This document shows positions 8,263 through 15,543 of a stretch of DNA of 64,000 nucleotides, piece after piece. How positions within the stretch are numbered: the first letter of the stretch is position 1; each line of letters opens with the position of its first letter. The notes below the pieces were generated by a model. That model made no database searches and was not told where the DNA came from. It saw only the letters and a program-made list of their open reading frames with translations. Source of the DNA: JAMHWF01 sp035911095 (GTDB lineage Bacteria > Pseudomonadota > Gammaproteobacteria > Burkholderiales > Burkholderiaceae_C). Both the position numbers and the translations under genes were made by a program. Location: assembly GCA_035911095.1 (NCBI GenBank), contig JAMHWF010000037.1:41833-105832 (forward strand). Reading direction: 5' to 3'.

Positions 8263-8490
8263 TCAGCGTGCGATCGGCAGGCCGGTCGGCTCGATCCAGC
8301 CGAACTCCCAGGCCAGCAGGATGCAGACAAAGAGCAGGATCGACAGCCCGACCCGCACCGCGAGCGCGCGCGCCATCATCCGCTTGCGCTCGTCGGAGGT
8401 GTCCTTGCCGCCGCGCAGCATGAAAAGGCCCGCTGCGCCGAGGGCGGCAAGGATCGCAATCAGCGCGGCGCCGATCAGCACGATTTTCAT
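8263..8490 (-). CDS. twin-transmembrane protein, DUF2909 family
   Basis: A 75-residue protein with two hydrophobic helices (about 3-24 and 46-64) separated by a basic, charged loop (RGGKDTSDERKRMMARALAVR) and ending in FGWIEPTGLPIAR. The length, twin helices and terminal GWI.P.G match DUF2909. It is transcribed opposite to the surrounding oxidase genes, inserted between coxC and surf1, an arrangement common in Burkholderiales. Its molecular role is not known; an oxidase-related function is suggested only by location. Confidence 0.85.
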   Translation of the reverse strand: MKIVLIGAALIAILAALGAAGLFMLRGGKDTSDERKRMMARALAVRVGLSILLFVCILLAWEFGWIEPTGLPIAR

Positions 8491-8601
8491 CAGGCTCGAT
8501 TATCGGCAGCCGCCGCGGCTGCGAGGGCGGCGCGGGCATTCACCGGCGTCGCGGTGCCGCCCTCGCCGCGCCGCGCGCCTGCGGGCCGCAAAGGGGGGCA
8601 T

Positions 8602-9333
8602 TTGAGCCCACGCCGCAGACGCTGGGTCGTGCTGCTCGCAGCGATTGCCGGCTGCGCGCTCACCGCCCGCCTGGGCCTCTGGCAGCTCGACCGCGGCGCG
8701 CAGAAGCAGGCGCTGCAGGCGCAGATCGAGCAGCGCGCCGCGCTGCCGCCGCTGGACCCGGTCGAGCTGGCGCGCGGCCGCCATGACGCCGAGGCGCAGC
8801 AACAGCGCCGGCTGACATTGCGCGGCCAGTGGATGCCCGAGGCCACGCGATGGCTCGAGAACCGGCAGATGGGCGGCCGTCCCGGCTTCTTCGTCGTCAC
8901 GCCCCTGCGCCTGGCGCCAGGGGATGCGATCCTGGTGCAGCGCGGCTGGGTCGCGCGCAACTTCGAGGACCGAACCGCACTCCCAGCGCTGGCGACGCCC
9001 GCGGGCGACGTCGAGGTCGAAGGTCGCATCGCCCCACCCCCGGCCCGGCTCCTGTCGTTCGGCGCCGAGGAGCGTGGACCGATCCGGCAGAATCTCGACC
9101 TCGACACCGAGGCGCGCGCGCTCGGCCTGGCGCTGCGCCCGGTGACCCTGCAGCAGCTGCCGACCCCCGCGACGGCGGGCGACGGCCTCGAGCGCGACTG
9201 GCCGGCGCCGGCCGTCGACGTCGCCAAGCATCACGGCTACGCCTTTCAGTGGTTCGCGCTCTGTGCGCTCATCGCCTGCCTCTATGTCTGGTTCCAGCTC
9301 CTCCGCCCCCGGCTCCGCCGCCTCGCGCGCTGA
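8602..9333 (+). CDS. Surf1 family cytochrome oxidase assembly factor
   Basis: Surf1 proteins bind heme A and help insert it into subunit I. The 243-residue product has the expected two terminal membrane helices (about residues 8-25 and 215-233) around a periplasmic domain. Motifs present: RLGLWQLDRGAQKQ after the first helix, WLENRQMGGRPGFFVVTPL, VQRGWV, and HHGYAFQWFALCA at the second helix. The TTG start is preceded by AGGGGGG and avoids a long unrelated N-terminus. The next gene begins 4 bp after the stop. Confidence 0.9.
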   Translation: MSPRRRRWVVLLAAIAGCALTARLGLWQLDRGAQKQALQAQIEQRAALPPLDPVELARGRHDAEAQQQRRLTLRGQWMPEATRWLENRQMGGRPGFFVVTPLRLAPGDAILVQRGWVARNFEDRTALPALATPAGDVEVEGRIAPPPARLLSFGAEERGPIRQNLDLDTEARALGLALRPVTLQQLPTPATAGDGLERDWPAPAVDVAKHHGYAFQWFALCALIACLYVWFQLLRPRLRRLAR

Positions 9334-9337
9334 GGCG

Positions 9338-9988
9338 GTGAGCTTCACCGTGCACAGCATGCCGGCGCCGGTGCTGCCGGAGGAGCGACGCACCCGCGCC
9401 GGCCGGCTGCGCATGCTGCTCGTGCTGGCGGTCTGCGCCGCCCCGGTGGTGGCGTCGTACTTCACCTACTTCGTGATCCGGCCCCAGGCGCGCACCAACT
9501 ACAGCGAGCTGATCACGCCGCCGCGCCCGCTGCCGGCCGCCCTGGGGCTGCACGACCTGCAGGGCGCGCCGGTGGCGGCCGAGAGCCTGAAGGGCCAGTG
9601 GCTGCTCGTGGTCGTCTCCGATGCGGCCTGCGACGCCGGTTGCGAAGGCCTGCTGCTGCAACAGCGCCAACTGCGCGAGACGCTCGGTCGCGATCGCGAC
9701 CGCGTCGACAAAGTGTGGTTCGTCACCGATGCGGCGCCGCTGCGCCCGGAGCTCGAGCGCGCCGTCACGAGCGAACCCGCGGTGCGCGTGCTGCGCGTCG
9801 ACCGCGCGGCCCTCGGGCAGTGGCTGCAGCCCGGCGAAGGCCATCGGCTCGACGAGCAGGTCTACGTCGTCGACCCGGCAGGCGCCTGGATGATGCGCAC
9901 GCCGCCTGCGCCGGACGCGAGCCGCCTGAAGCGCGACCTCGAGCGGCTGTTGCGCGCCTCCTCCAGCTGGGACCGCGCCGGGCGCTGA
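9338..9988 (+). CDS. membrane-anchored thioredoxin-like protein of the oxidase locus
   Basis: A 216-residue protein with one N-terminal helix (about 25-47: MLLVLAVCAAPVVASYFTYF) and a periplasmic domain resembling a degenerate Sco/thioredoxin fold (LKGQWLLVVVSDAACDAGC, with cysteines where a CxxC might lie). Homologous proteins lie between surf1 and ctaA in Burkholderiales. Copper or thiol handling during oxidase assembly is a reasonable inference. The GTG start gives V-SFTVHSMPAP, similar to family N-termini; an ATG at 9284 overlapping surf1 or one at 9359 are alternatives. Confidence 0.75.
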   Translation: MSFTVHSMPAPVLPEERRTRAGRLRMLLVLAVCAAPVVASYFTYFVIRPQARTNYSELITPPRPLPAALGLHDLQGAPVAAESLKGQWLLVVVSDAACDAGCEGLLLQQRQLRETLGRDRDRVDKVWFVTDAAPLRPELERAVTSEPAVRVLRVDRAALGQWLQPGEGHRLDEQVYVVDPAGAWMMRTPPAPDASRLKRDLERLLRASSSWDRAGR

Positions 9989-9999
9989 GCGGACCGACG

Positions 10000-11238
10000 A
10001 TGGACCCGACCCCCCTCTACGACCTGCGCCCGGTGCTCGCGATCGCCGTCGTCGGCCTGTTGCTGGCAGCAGGGCCTCTGGCCTGGATCTGGCGCCGGCA
10101 CCGGGCCGGCGTGCCCGGCCAGCGGCGCCGCGCGCTGACCGTGCTGACGCTGTTCCTGACCTTCGACCTGGTGCTGTTCGGCGCCTTCACCCGCCTCAGC
10201 GACTCGGGCCTGGGCTGCCCCGACTGGCCGGGCTGTTACGGCAACGCGAGCCCGCTGGGCGCCCATGCCGAGATCCGCGCCGCCGAAGCGGTGCACCCGA
10301 CCGGCGTCGTCACCTTCGGCAAGGCCTGGGTCGAGATGGTCCACCGCTATCTCGCCACCGGTGTCGGCATGCTGATCATCGCGATGACGGTGGCCGCCTG
10401 GATCGGCTGGCGCCGGCGCGCGGCGGCCGACGCGCCTGGGGTGTCCGCCGCGGCGGCGGGTGCGCCGGTCGTCTCGCCGCTCTGGGCGACGGCGACCCTG
10501 GTCTGGGTCTGCCTGCAGGGCGCCTTCGGCGCGCTGACGGTGACGATGAAGCTGTACCCGGCGATCGTCGTCCTGCACCTGCTCGGCGGCCTGGGCCTGC
10601 TCGCGCTGCTGGCCGCGCAGGCGCAGCTGCAGGCGCCGCGGCCGCTGGCACTCGGCGCCGGGCTGCGCCGGGCGAGCGCCGCGGTGGCGCTGCTGGTCGT
10701 GGTGCAGATCGCGCTGGGCGGCTGGGTCAGCACCAACTATGCGGTGCTCGCCTGCACCGATTTCCCGACCTGCCACGGTCAGTGGTGGCCACCGATGGAC
10801 TTCGAGCACGGCTTTGCGCTGGCACGCGAGCTCGGCACCGGCAAGGACGGCGGCGCGCTGCCGTTCGAGGCGCTGACGGCGATCCACGTGACGCACCGCG
10901 CCTTCGCCTTGATCGTCTTCGCCGGCCTGCTGGGGCTGGCCTGGCGCCTGTGGCGGCTCGGCCGCGCGGGCGGTGACCCGGCGGCCCCGCGTGATGCGGC
11001 GGTGCTCGTCGGCCTGGCGCTCTGGCAGGCCGCCAGTGGCATCGGCAACGTCGTGCTCGGGTGGCCGATCGCGGCGGCGCTGGCCCACACCGGCGGCGCC
11101 GCCGCCCTCGTGTTTGCGATGACCAGCTTGCTCGTGCGCGCCGGGCAGGCCGCGTCCGGCGCGACCGTGGCCGGCGGCACGGCAAGCCCGCAGGCGGCGT
11201 CCGGCCGGCAGCCAGCGTCGAGGCTGCACCATGTCTGA
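10000..11238 (+). CDS. ctaA: heme A synthase
   Basis: Oxidises the C8 methyl of heme O to a formyl group, giving heme A. The 412-residue protein has about eight membrane helices in two similar four-helix halves. Typical motifs include GAFTRLSDSGLGCPDWPGCYG with its cysteine pair, EMVHRYLA (heme-ligating His), GGWVSTNYAVLACTDFPTC and AIHVTHRAFA. It lies 11 bp after the thioredoxin-like gene, and its last 8 bp overlap ctaB, so the two heme-A genes are translationally linked. Confidence 0.95.
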   Translation: MDPTPLYDLRPVLAIAVVGLLLAAGPLAWIWRRHRAGVPGQRRRALTVLTLFLTFDLVLFGAFTRLSDSGLGCPDWPGCYGNASPLGAHAEIRAAEAVHPTGVVTFGKAWVEMVHRYLATGVGMLIIAMTVAAWIGWRRRAAADAPGVSAAAAGAPVVSPLWATATLVWVCLQGAFGALTVTMKLYPAIVVLHLLGGLGLLALLAAQAQLQAPRPLALGAGLRRASAAVALLVVVQIALGGWVSTNYAVLACTDFPTCHGQWWPPMDFEHGFALARELGTGKDGGALPFEALTAIHVTHRAFALIVFAGLLGLAWRLWRLGRAGGDPAAPRDAAVLVGLALWQAASGIGNVVLGWPIAAALAHTGGAAALVFAMTSLLVRAGQAASGATVAGGTASPQAASGRQPASRLHHV

Positions 11239-12148
11239 GGCGGTCTCGCCGTCGAGGCCGCACGCGGCCGTCACCCGCGCGTCGCGGCTGCGCCAGTACT
11301 ACACGCTGACCAAGCCGCGCGTCGTGCAGCTGATCGTCTTCTGCGCGCTGATCGGCATGCTGCTCGCGGTGCCGGGCCTGCCGCCCTGGCCGCAGGCGCT
11401 GGCGGCGGTGGCCGGCATCTGGCTCGTCGCCGCGGCCGCGGCGGCGTTCAACTGCCTGGTCGAGCAGCAGATCGACGCCCGCATGGCCCGCACCGCCTGG
11501 CGGCCGACGGCGCGCGGCGAGCTGACGCGCACGCAGACGCTGGTGTTCTCGGTGCTGCTCTGCGCCGCGGGCAGCGCGCTGCTGTACTGGGCGGTGAACC
11601 CGCTGACGATGTGGCTGACTTTTGCCACCTTCGTCGGCTACGCGGTGGTCTACACCGTGGTGCTGAAGCCGCTGACGCCGCAAAACATCGTGATCGGCGG
11701 CGCCTCCGGCGCGATGCCGCCGGTGCTGGGCTGGGCCGCGATACGCGGCGAGGTCGGCCCCGAGGCGCTGGTGCTGTGCCTGATCATCTTCCTCTGGACG
11801 CCGCCGCACTTCTGGGCGCTGGCGCTCTATCGCGCCGAGGACTACCGCCGCGCCGGCCTGCCGATGCTGCCGGTCACCCACGGCGCCGAGTTCACGCGGC
11901 TGCACGTGCTGCTCTACACGATCGTGCTGTTCGCGGCGACGCTGCTGCCCTTCGTGATCGGCATGAGCGGCCTCGTCTACCTGGCGGCGGCGGTGGTGCT
12001 GGGCGCGCTCTTCATCGCCCACGCCTGGCGCCTGTGGCGCGACTACAGCGACGCACTCGCGCGCAAGACCTTCCGTTTCTCGATCTGGCACCTGTCGCTG
12101 CTGTTCGCGGCGCTGCTGGTCGACCACTACCTGAGGCCCTGGCTGTGA
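11231..12148 (+). CDS. ctaB: protoheme IX farnesyltransferase (heme O synthase)
   Basis: Attaches a farnesyl group to heme B, forming heme O, the substrate of CtaA. The 305-residue UbiA-type prenyltransferase has about nine membrane helices. Substrate motifs are visible: NCLVEQQIDARMARTAWRP in the first half and the loop LYRAEDYRRAGLPMLPVTHG in the second, with YYTLTKPRVVQL at the start of the first helix. The ATG lies inside ctaA and the stop overlaps the sco start by 4 bp (GTGA). Confidence 0.96.
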   Translation: MSEAVSPSRPHAAVTRASRLRQYYTLTKPRVVQLIVFCALIGMLLAVPGLPPWPQALAAVAGIWLVAAAAAAFNCLVEQQIDARMARTAWRPTARGELTRTQTLVFSVLLCAAGSALLYWAVNPLTMWLTFATFVGYAVVYTVVLKPLTPQNIVIGGASGAMPPVLGWAAIRGEVGPEALVLCLIIFLWTPPHFWALALYRAEDYRRAGLPMLPVTHGAEFTRLHVLLYTIVLFAATLLPFVIGMSGLVYLAAAVVLGALFIAHAWRLWRDYSDALARKTFRFSIWHLSLLFAALLVDHYLRPWL

Positions 12149-12765
12149 ACATCCTGCGACGACACCTGCTGCTCGGCGGCGCCGCTGCCCTGGCGCTGTC
12201 CGGGTGCGACCGCGGCTCGGGGCCCGCCGGGGCGCCCACGCGCGCGAACTTCAACGCGATCGACATCACCGGCGCCGACTACGCCAAGCAGATCGAGCTG
12301 CCCGACGCCGACGGGCGCGCGCGGACGCTGGCCGACTTCCGCGGCAAGGTGACGGTAGTCTTCTTCGGCTTCACCCACTGCCCGGACGTCTGCCCCGGCA
12401 CGATGGCCGAACTGGCCGAGATCAAGCGTTCGCTGGGCGCCGACGGTGCACGGCTGCAGGGCGTGTTCATCACGCTCGACCCGGAGCGCGACACGCCCGA
12501 ACTGCTGAAGAACTACGTCGCCGCCTTCGACCCGAGCTTCGTCGCGCTGCGCGGCACGCCCGAGCAGACGCAGGCGACCGCCAAGCACTTCCGCATCTTC
12601 TACGCCAAGAGCCCCGGCAAGACGCCGGACAGCTACGGCATCGACCACACCGCCGGCTCCTTCGTGTTCGACGGCGAGGGCCGGGTGCGCCTCTTCTCGC
12701 GCTACGGTGCCGGGCCGCAGGCGCTGACGTCCGACCTGAAGCAGCTGCTGTCGGAAAGCGCCTGA
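12145..12765 (+). CDS. SCO1/SenC family copper chaperone lipoprotein
   Basis: Delivers copper to, and reduces, the CuA centre of CoxB. The 206-residue product starts with a lipoprotein-type signal (AALALSGC), followed by a thioredoxin fold. The copper ligands are visible as Cys79 and Cys83 in FTHCPDVCP and His168 in GIDHTAG. The GTG start overlaps the ctaB stop (GTGA). It is the last gene of the oxidase locus. Confidence 0.95.
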   Translation: MNILRRHLLLGGAAALALSGCDRGSGPAGAPTRANFNAIDITGADYAKQIELPDADGRARTLADFRGKVTVVFFGFTHCPDVCPGTMAELAEIKRSLGADGARLQGVFITLDPERDTPELLKNYVAAFDPSFVALRGTPEQTQATAKHFRIFYAKSPGKTPDSYGIDHTAGSFVFDGEGRVRLFSRYGAGPQALTSDLKQLLSESA

Positions 12766-12788
12766 GGCCGCGCCCGCACGGGGCCTGC

Positions 12789-13313
12789 TCAGGCGCCGTC
12801 CTTCGCGCCTGACCCCGGCGACGGCGCAGCGAGTCGCCGCAGCGCCGTCAGCTGCTCGCCCCACCACAAGCCCATCATCCGCAGGAAGGCGGGCGCGTCG
12901 AGGCCGTGCCGCACCGGGTGGTCCGGCCGCAGCGAAGCGAAGCCGCGGTGCAGCAGCACCACCCGCGTGCGTGCGGCATCGACCGACTCGAAGCTGACCT
13001 CCACCTCGGTCTTCTCGTGCCGGGTGAAGTCGGCGTTGCGCCACTCGAAGACGAGGCGGCGCGGGGGCTCCCAGGCGAGCACGCGGCCGAGTTCGACGAC
13101 GCGCTCGGCGCCGTCGGCGGCGTCGTAAGCCTCGAACAGGCGCCCGTCCAGGCGCGGCTCGATCGCGACGATGCCTCGGCCGCCGCCCGCGTGTCGGAAG
13201 CGCCCGCCGCGCCGCCACCACTGGTCGATCTGCTCGGTGAAGACCCGAAAGGCCTGCGCAGCGGGGACGGCCACGGTGACCGTCACGCGGGCCTGGTCGC
13301 CTGCGGGCTTCAT
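12789..13313 (-). CDS. SRPBCC/AHSA1-like START-fold protein
   Basis: A 174-residue protein of the SRPBCC superfamily, which forms a hydrophobic ligand cavity. N-terminal VTVTVAVPAAQAFRVFTEQI and central GRVLAWEPPRRLVFEWR are characteristic. It starts inside the stop of the upstream ArsR-type gene (4-bp overlap). Pairs of ArsR regulator and SRPBCC protein are frequent in Proteobacteria. The ligand cannot be told from sequence. Confidence 0.85.
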   Translation of the reverse strand: MKPAGDQARVTVTVAVPAAQAFRVFTEQIDQWWRRGGRFRHAGGGRGIVAIEPRLDGRLFEAYDAADGAERVVELGRVLAWEPPRRLVFEWRNADFTRHEKTEVEVSFESVDAARTRVVLLHRGFASLRPDHPVRHGLDAPAFLRMMGLWWGEQLTALRRLAAPSPGSGAKDGA

Positions 13314-13777
13314 CGGCCGGGGCGGCGAGCCGACGGCGATGGCGAACGGGCGGTGGCGCGCCGGGGTTTGGCGTTGTCCGTCACCGGCGGTGCTGCCGGC
13401 AGGGCAGTGGGCGCGTCCGTCCGGCCGGCCTCGGCAAAGGCCTTGAAAGCCGCGAGCTGGTCGCCCCAGAAGGCCTCGACCTCTTCGAGCCAGCCGGCCA
13501 GCGAGCTGAAGCCCTCGCGCTGCAGGCGGTAGAGGCGCACACGCGCGTCGTGCGCGGGCTCGTCGTCGGCGATCAGCCCGCTGCGCTTGAGCACCCGCAG
13601 GTGCCGGCTCAAGGTCGGCGGCGTCATCGACAGCGCCTGGGCCAGCTCGCCCGCGCGCCGTGGCGATGCGGCCAGCAGGCGTACGACGGCGCGACGCGTC
13701 GGGTCGGACAGCGCACCGAAGGTGGCGGTGAGCTGCGCATCGGTCGTGTCGCCGAGACTGCGGCGGGTGGCGTTCAT
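13310..13777 (-). CDS. ArsR-family winged-helix transcriptional regulator
   Basis: A 155-residue regulator with the SdpR/ArsR layout: ATFGALSDPTRRAVVRLL as first helices and ELAQALSMTPPTLSRHLRVL as the recognition helix-turn-helix, then a wing with YRLQREGF. No metal-binding cysteine cluster is seen, so it is unlikely to sense arsenic. The basic, Pro-rich C-terminal tail after about residue 120 is disordered. It lies between a VOC gene and an SRPBCC gene on the same strand and probably autoregulates that small operon. Confidence 0.88.
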   Translation of the reverse strand: MNATRRSLGDTTDAQLTATFGALSDPTRRAVVRLLAASPRRAGELAQALSMTPPTLSRHLRVLKRSGLIADDEPAHDARVRLYRLQREGFSSLAGWLEEVEAFWGDQLAAFKAFAEAGRTDAPTALPAAPPVTDNAKPRRATARSPSPSARRPGR

Positions 13778-13819
13778 GCCGTGGCGGCCCGGCTTCGCGG
13801 GACGAGCTTCACGACGGCC

Positions 13820-14278
13820 TCAGGCCGGCCGGCCGCCGGTGCGCACGCGCTGGCTGATCCACCAGAGGTGCCCCTCGGGATCGATGGCGCCGTAGCTTCG
13901 GTCGGCCCAGTACTCGTCGCCGTAGTCCTGCACCTCGGGCCCGGCGACAACGCGCGCGCCGGCCGCGCGGGCGCGCGCGCAATGGGCGTCGACGTCGTCG
14001 ACATAGAGCATCAGGCCCTGCGTGTTGCCCTTGGCGCTGAGCGGGCTGAGCATGTCGGTCTCGAAGCGGCGGTCGGCGCCGCTGCGCTCCTGGCCGACCA
14101 TCAGCACGCCGTCGTCGCCCCAGGTCAGCTCGCTGTGCTCGATGCGGCCGTCCTCGCCTTCGACCTTCAGGCGCACGTCGAAGCCGAAGGCCTCGCAGAG
14201 CCAGTCGATCATTCGCGAGGCGTCGCGGTAGTAGATGCCGGAGGTGATGCGCGGGAAGTCGCTGACTGCGAGTTTCAT
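13820..14278 (-). CDS. VOC-family (glyoxalase/PhnB-like) protein
   Basis: A 152-residue vicinal-oxygen-chelate fold protein with two beta-alpha-beta-beta-beta units. The first contains YYRDASRMIDWLCEAFGF and the second MLYVDDVDAHCARARAAGA with DPEGHLWWISQRV near the end, typical of PhnB-like proteins. The specific reaction cannot be assigned. It is the first gene of a three-gene minus-strand operon; the dyad-rich upstream DNA is listed separately. Confidence 0.85.
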   Translation of the reverse strand: MKLAVSDFPRITSGIYYRDASRMIDWLCEAFGFDVRLKVEGEDGRIEHSELTWGDDGVLMVGQERSGADRRFETDMLSPLSAKGNTQGLMLYVDDVDAHCARARAAGARVVAGPEVQDYGDEYWADRSYGAIDPEGHLWWISQRVRTGGRPA

Positions 14279-14315
14279 CGTCCTGTCCTCGTCGAGCTGA
14301 GTAGGTTCTCCATCG

Positions 14316-14331
14316 TAGGAATAGTTTCCTA
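14316..14331. promoter_or_regulatory. 16-bp dyad, candidate operator of the ArsR-type operon
   Basis: A perfect inverted repeat TAGGAA-TAGT-TTCCTA lies about 38 bp upstream of the VOC gene start in an AT-rich patch unlike the surrounding GC-rich DNA. A second small dyad (ACAA-CTA-TTGT, about 14338-14348) follows. ArsR-type regulators bind AT-rich dyads overlapping promoters, so this is a plausible operator for the regulator encoded in the operon. Confidence 0.5.
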
Positions 14332-14413
14332 TATGGACAACTATTGTTCACTCGGCCGAGTGGTGACGCCCGTTGCCTGACGCCGCCGGCCGGATGGACC
14401 GGCCCGGAAGCGC

Positions 14414-14437
14414 CGACGGCCCCCGCAGGGGCCGTCG
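14414..14437 (-). terminator. hairpin downstream of rpoH
   Basis: A perfect 10-bp stem (CGACGGCCCC/GGGGCCGTCG) with a 4-nt loop lies about 40 bp beyond the rpoH stop. No U-tract follows, so it may act as a 3' stabiliser as much as a terminator. Confidence 0.5.
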
Positions 14438-14478
14438 TGGGCATCTCAGCAGCGGCGGGTGCCGCTCAGGCCAGCTTC

Positions 14479-15423
14479 CTAGACCGTCTCGGGCTCCGCC
14501 AGGGCCTTGCGCATCTTCTTCATCGCCGCCACTTCGATCTGGCGGATGCGCTCGGCGCTGACGCCGTACTCGGCGGCCAGTTCGTGCAGCGTCATGCCGC
14601 CCGAGCTGTCGTCGTTCACGTTCAGCCAGCGCTCCTCGACGATGCGGCGGCTGCGGGGGTCGAGCACCTCGAGCGCCTGGCTGATGCCGTCGCCGGCCAT
14701 CCAGTCGCGGCGCTGCGCCTCGAGCACCCGCGTCGGCTCCTGCGAGTCGTCCGCCAGATAGGCGATCGGCGCATACGACTCCTCGCCGTCGTCGTTCTGC
14801 GGCTCGAGCGCGACGTCACCGCCGGACAGGCGCGTCTCCATCTCGAGCACCTCCTCGGGCTTGACATTGAGCTGGCGCGCGACCACGTCGACCTCCGTCG
14901 GGGTCAGCGTGTTGCGGTGAGTGTCGCCATCGCCCGCCTGGCCCTTCAGGCCCTGCTTCATCGAGCGCAGGTTGAAGAAGAGCTTGCGCTGGGCCTTGGT
15001 CGTCGCGACCTTGACCAGACGCCAGTTCTTGAGGATGAACTCGTGGATCTCGGCCTTGATCCAGTGCAGCGCGTAGCTGACCAGGCGCACACCCTGTTCC
15101 GGGTCGAAGCGCTTGACGGCCTTCATCAGGCCGACGTTGCCTTCCTGGATCAGGTCGCCGTGCGGCAGGCCGTAGCCGAGGTACTGGCGCGAGACCGACA
15201 CCACGAGGCGCAGGTGCGACATCACGAGACGCCCCGCGGCCTCGAGGTCGCCCTGGTCGCGCAGTCGCTTGCCCAAGCTGACTTCTTCCTCCTGCGTGAG
15301 CAGGGGGATGCGGTTGACGGCCGAGATGTAGGCGTCGAGGTTCCCCAGCGGCGGCAGCAGCGCCCAGGGGTCGCGGACGGCAAGAGCAGTGGCTGGTGTG
15401 GATTTCATGGACCGGTCAGACAT
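14479..15423 (-). CDS. rpoH: RNA polymerase heat-shock sigma factor sigma-32
   Basis: Directs RNA polymerase to heat-shock promoters. The 314-residue protein has sigma-70 region 2 (LRLVVSVSRQYLGYGLPHGD, GNVGLMKAVKRFDPEQG, YALHWIKAEI) and region 4 (LHELAAEYGVSAERIRQIE). The RpoH-specific box QRKLFFNLR separates it from RpoD and RpoS. The start at 15423 is supported by AGGAGGG 7 nt upstream; a later ATG at 15408 is possible. A CIRCE element 28 bp upstream of the start points to HrcA repression, a known arrangement in Betaproteobacteria. Confidence 0.97.
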   Translation of the reverse strand: MSDRSMKSTPATALAVRDPWALLPPLGNLDAYISAVNRIPLLTQEEEVSLGKRLRDQGDLEAAGRLVMSHLRLVVSVSRQYLGYGLPHGDLIQEGNVGLMKAVKRFDPEQGVRLVSYALHWIKAEIHEFILKNWRLVKVATTKAQRKLFFNLRSMKQGLKGQAGDGDTHRNTLTPTEVDVVARQLNVKPEEVLEMETRLSGGDVALEPQNDDGEESYAPIAYLADDSQEPTRVLEAQRRDWMAGDGISQALEVLDPRSRRIVEERWLNVNDDSSGGMTLHELAAEYGVSAERIRQIEVAAMKKMRKALAEPETV

Positions 15424-15450
15424 CCTGAACCCTCCTTTGGTTCCGGAATT

Positions 15451-15477
15451 TTAGCACTCGACGTCCGAGAGTGCTGA
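15451..15477. promoter_or_regulatory. CIRCE element (HrcA operator) upstream of rpoH
   Basis: The sequence TTAGCACTC-N9-GAGTGCTGA matches the CIRCE consensus TTAGCACTC-N9-GAGTGCTAA at 17 of 18 arm positions. It lies 28-54 bp upstream of the rpoH start codon. On the minus strand one arm runs into TAAAAT (15448-15453), a possible -10, so HrcA binding would block polymerase. Confidence 0.93.
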
Positions 15478-15543
15478 TCAGGGGATCCAATCCATTTGTC
15501 GATTGGAGATAGATATTCTGCAATCCTTAACGAGAGCAAATAC

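Noticed and set aside
13310..13777. Arsenic-resistance operon
   Set aside because: The ArsR-type regulator lacks the cysteine metal site, and neighbours are VOC and SRPBCC proteins, not arsenate reductase or efflux genes.
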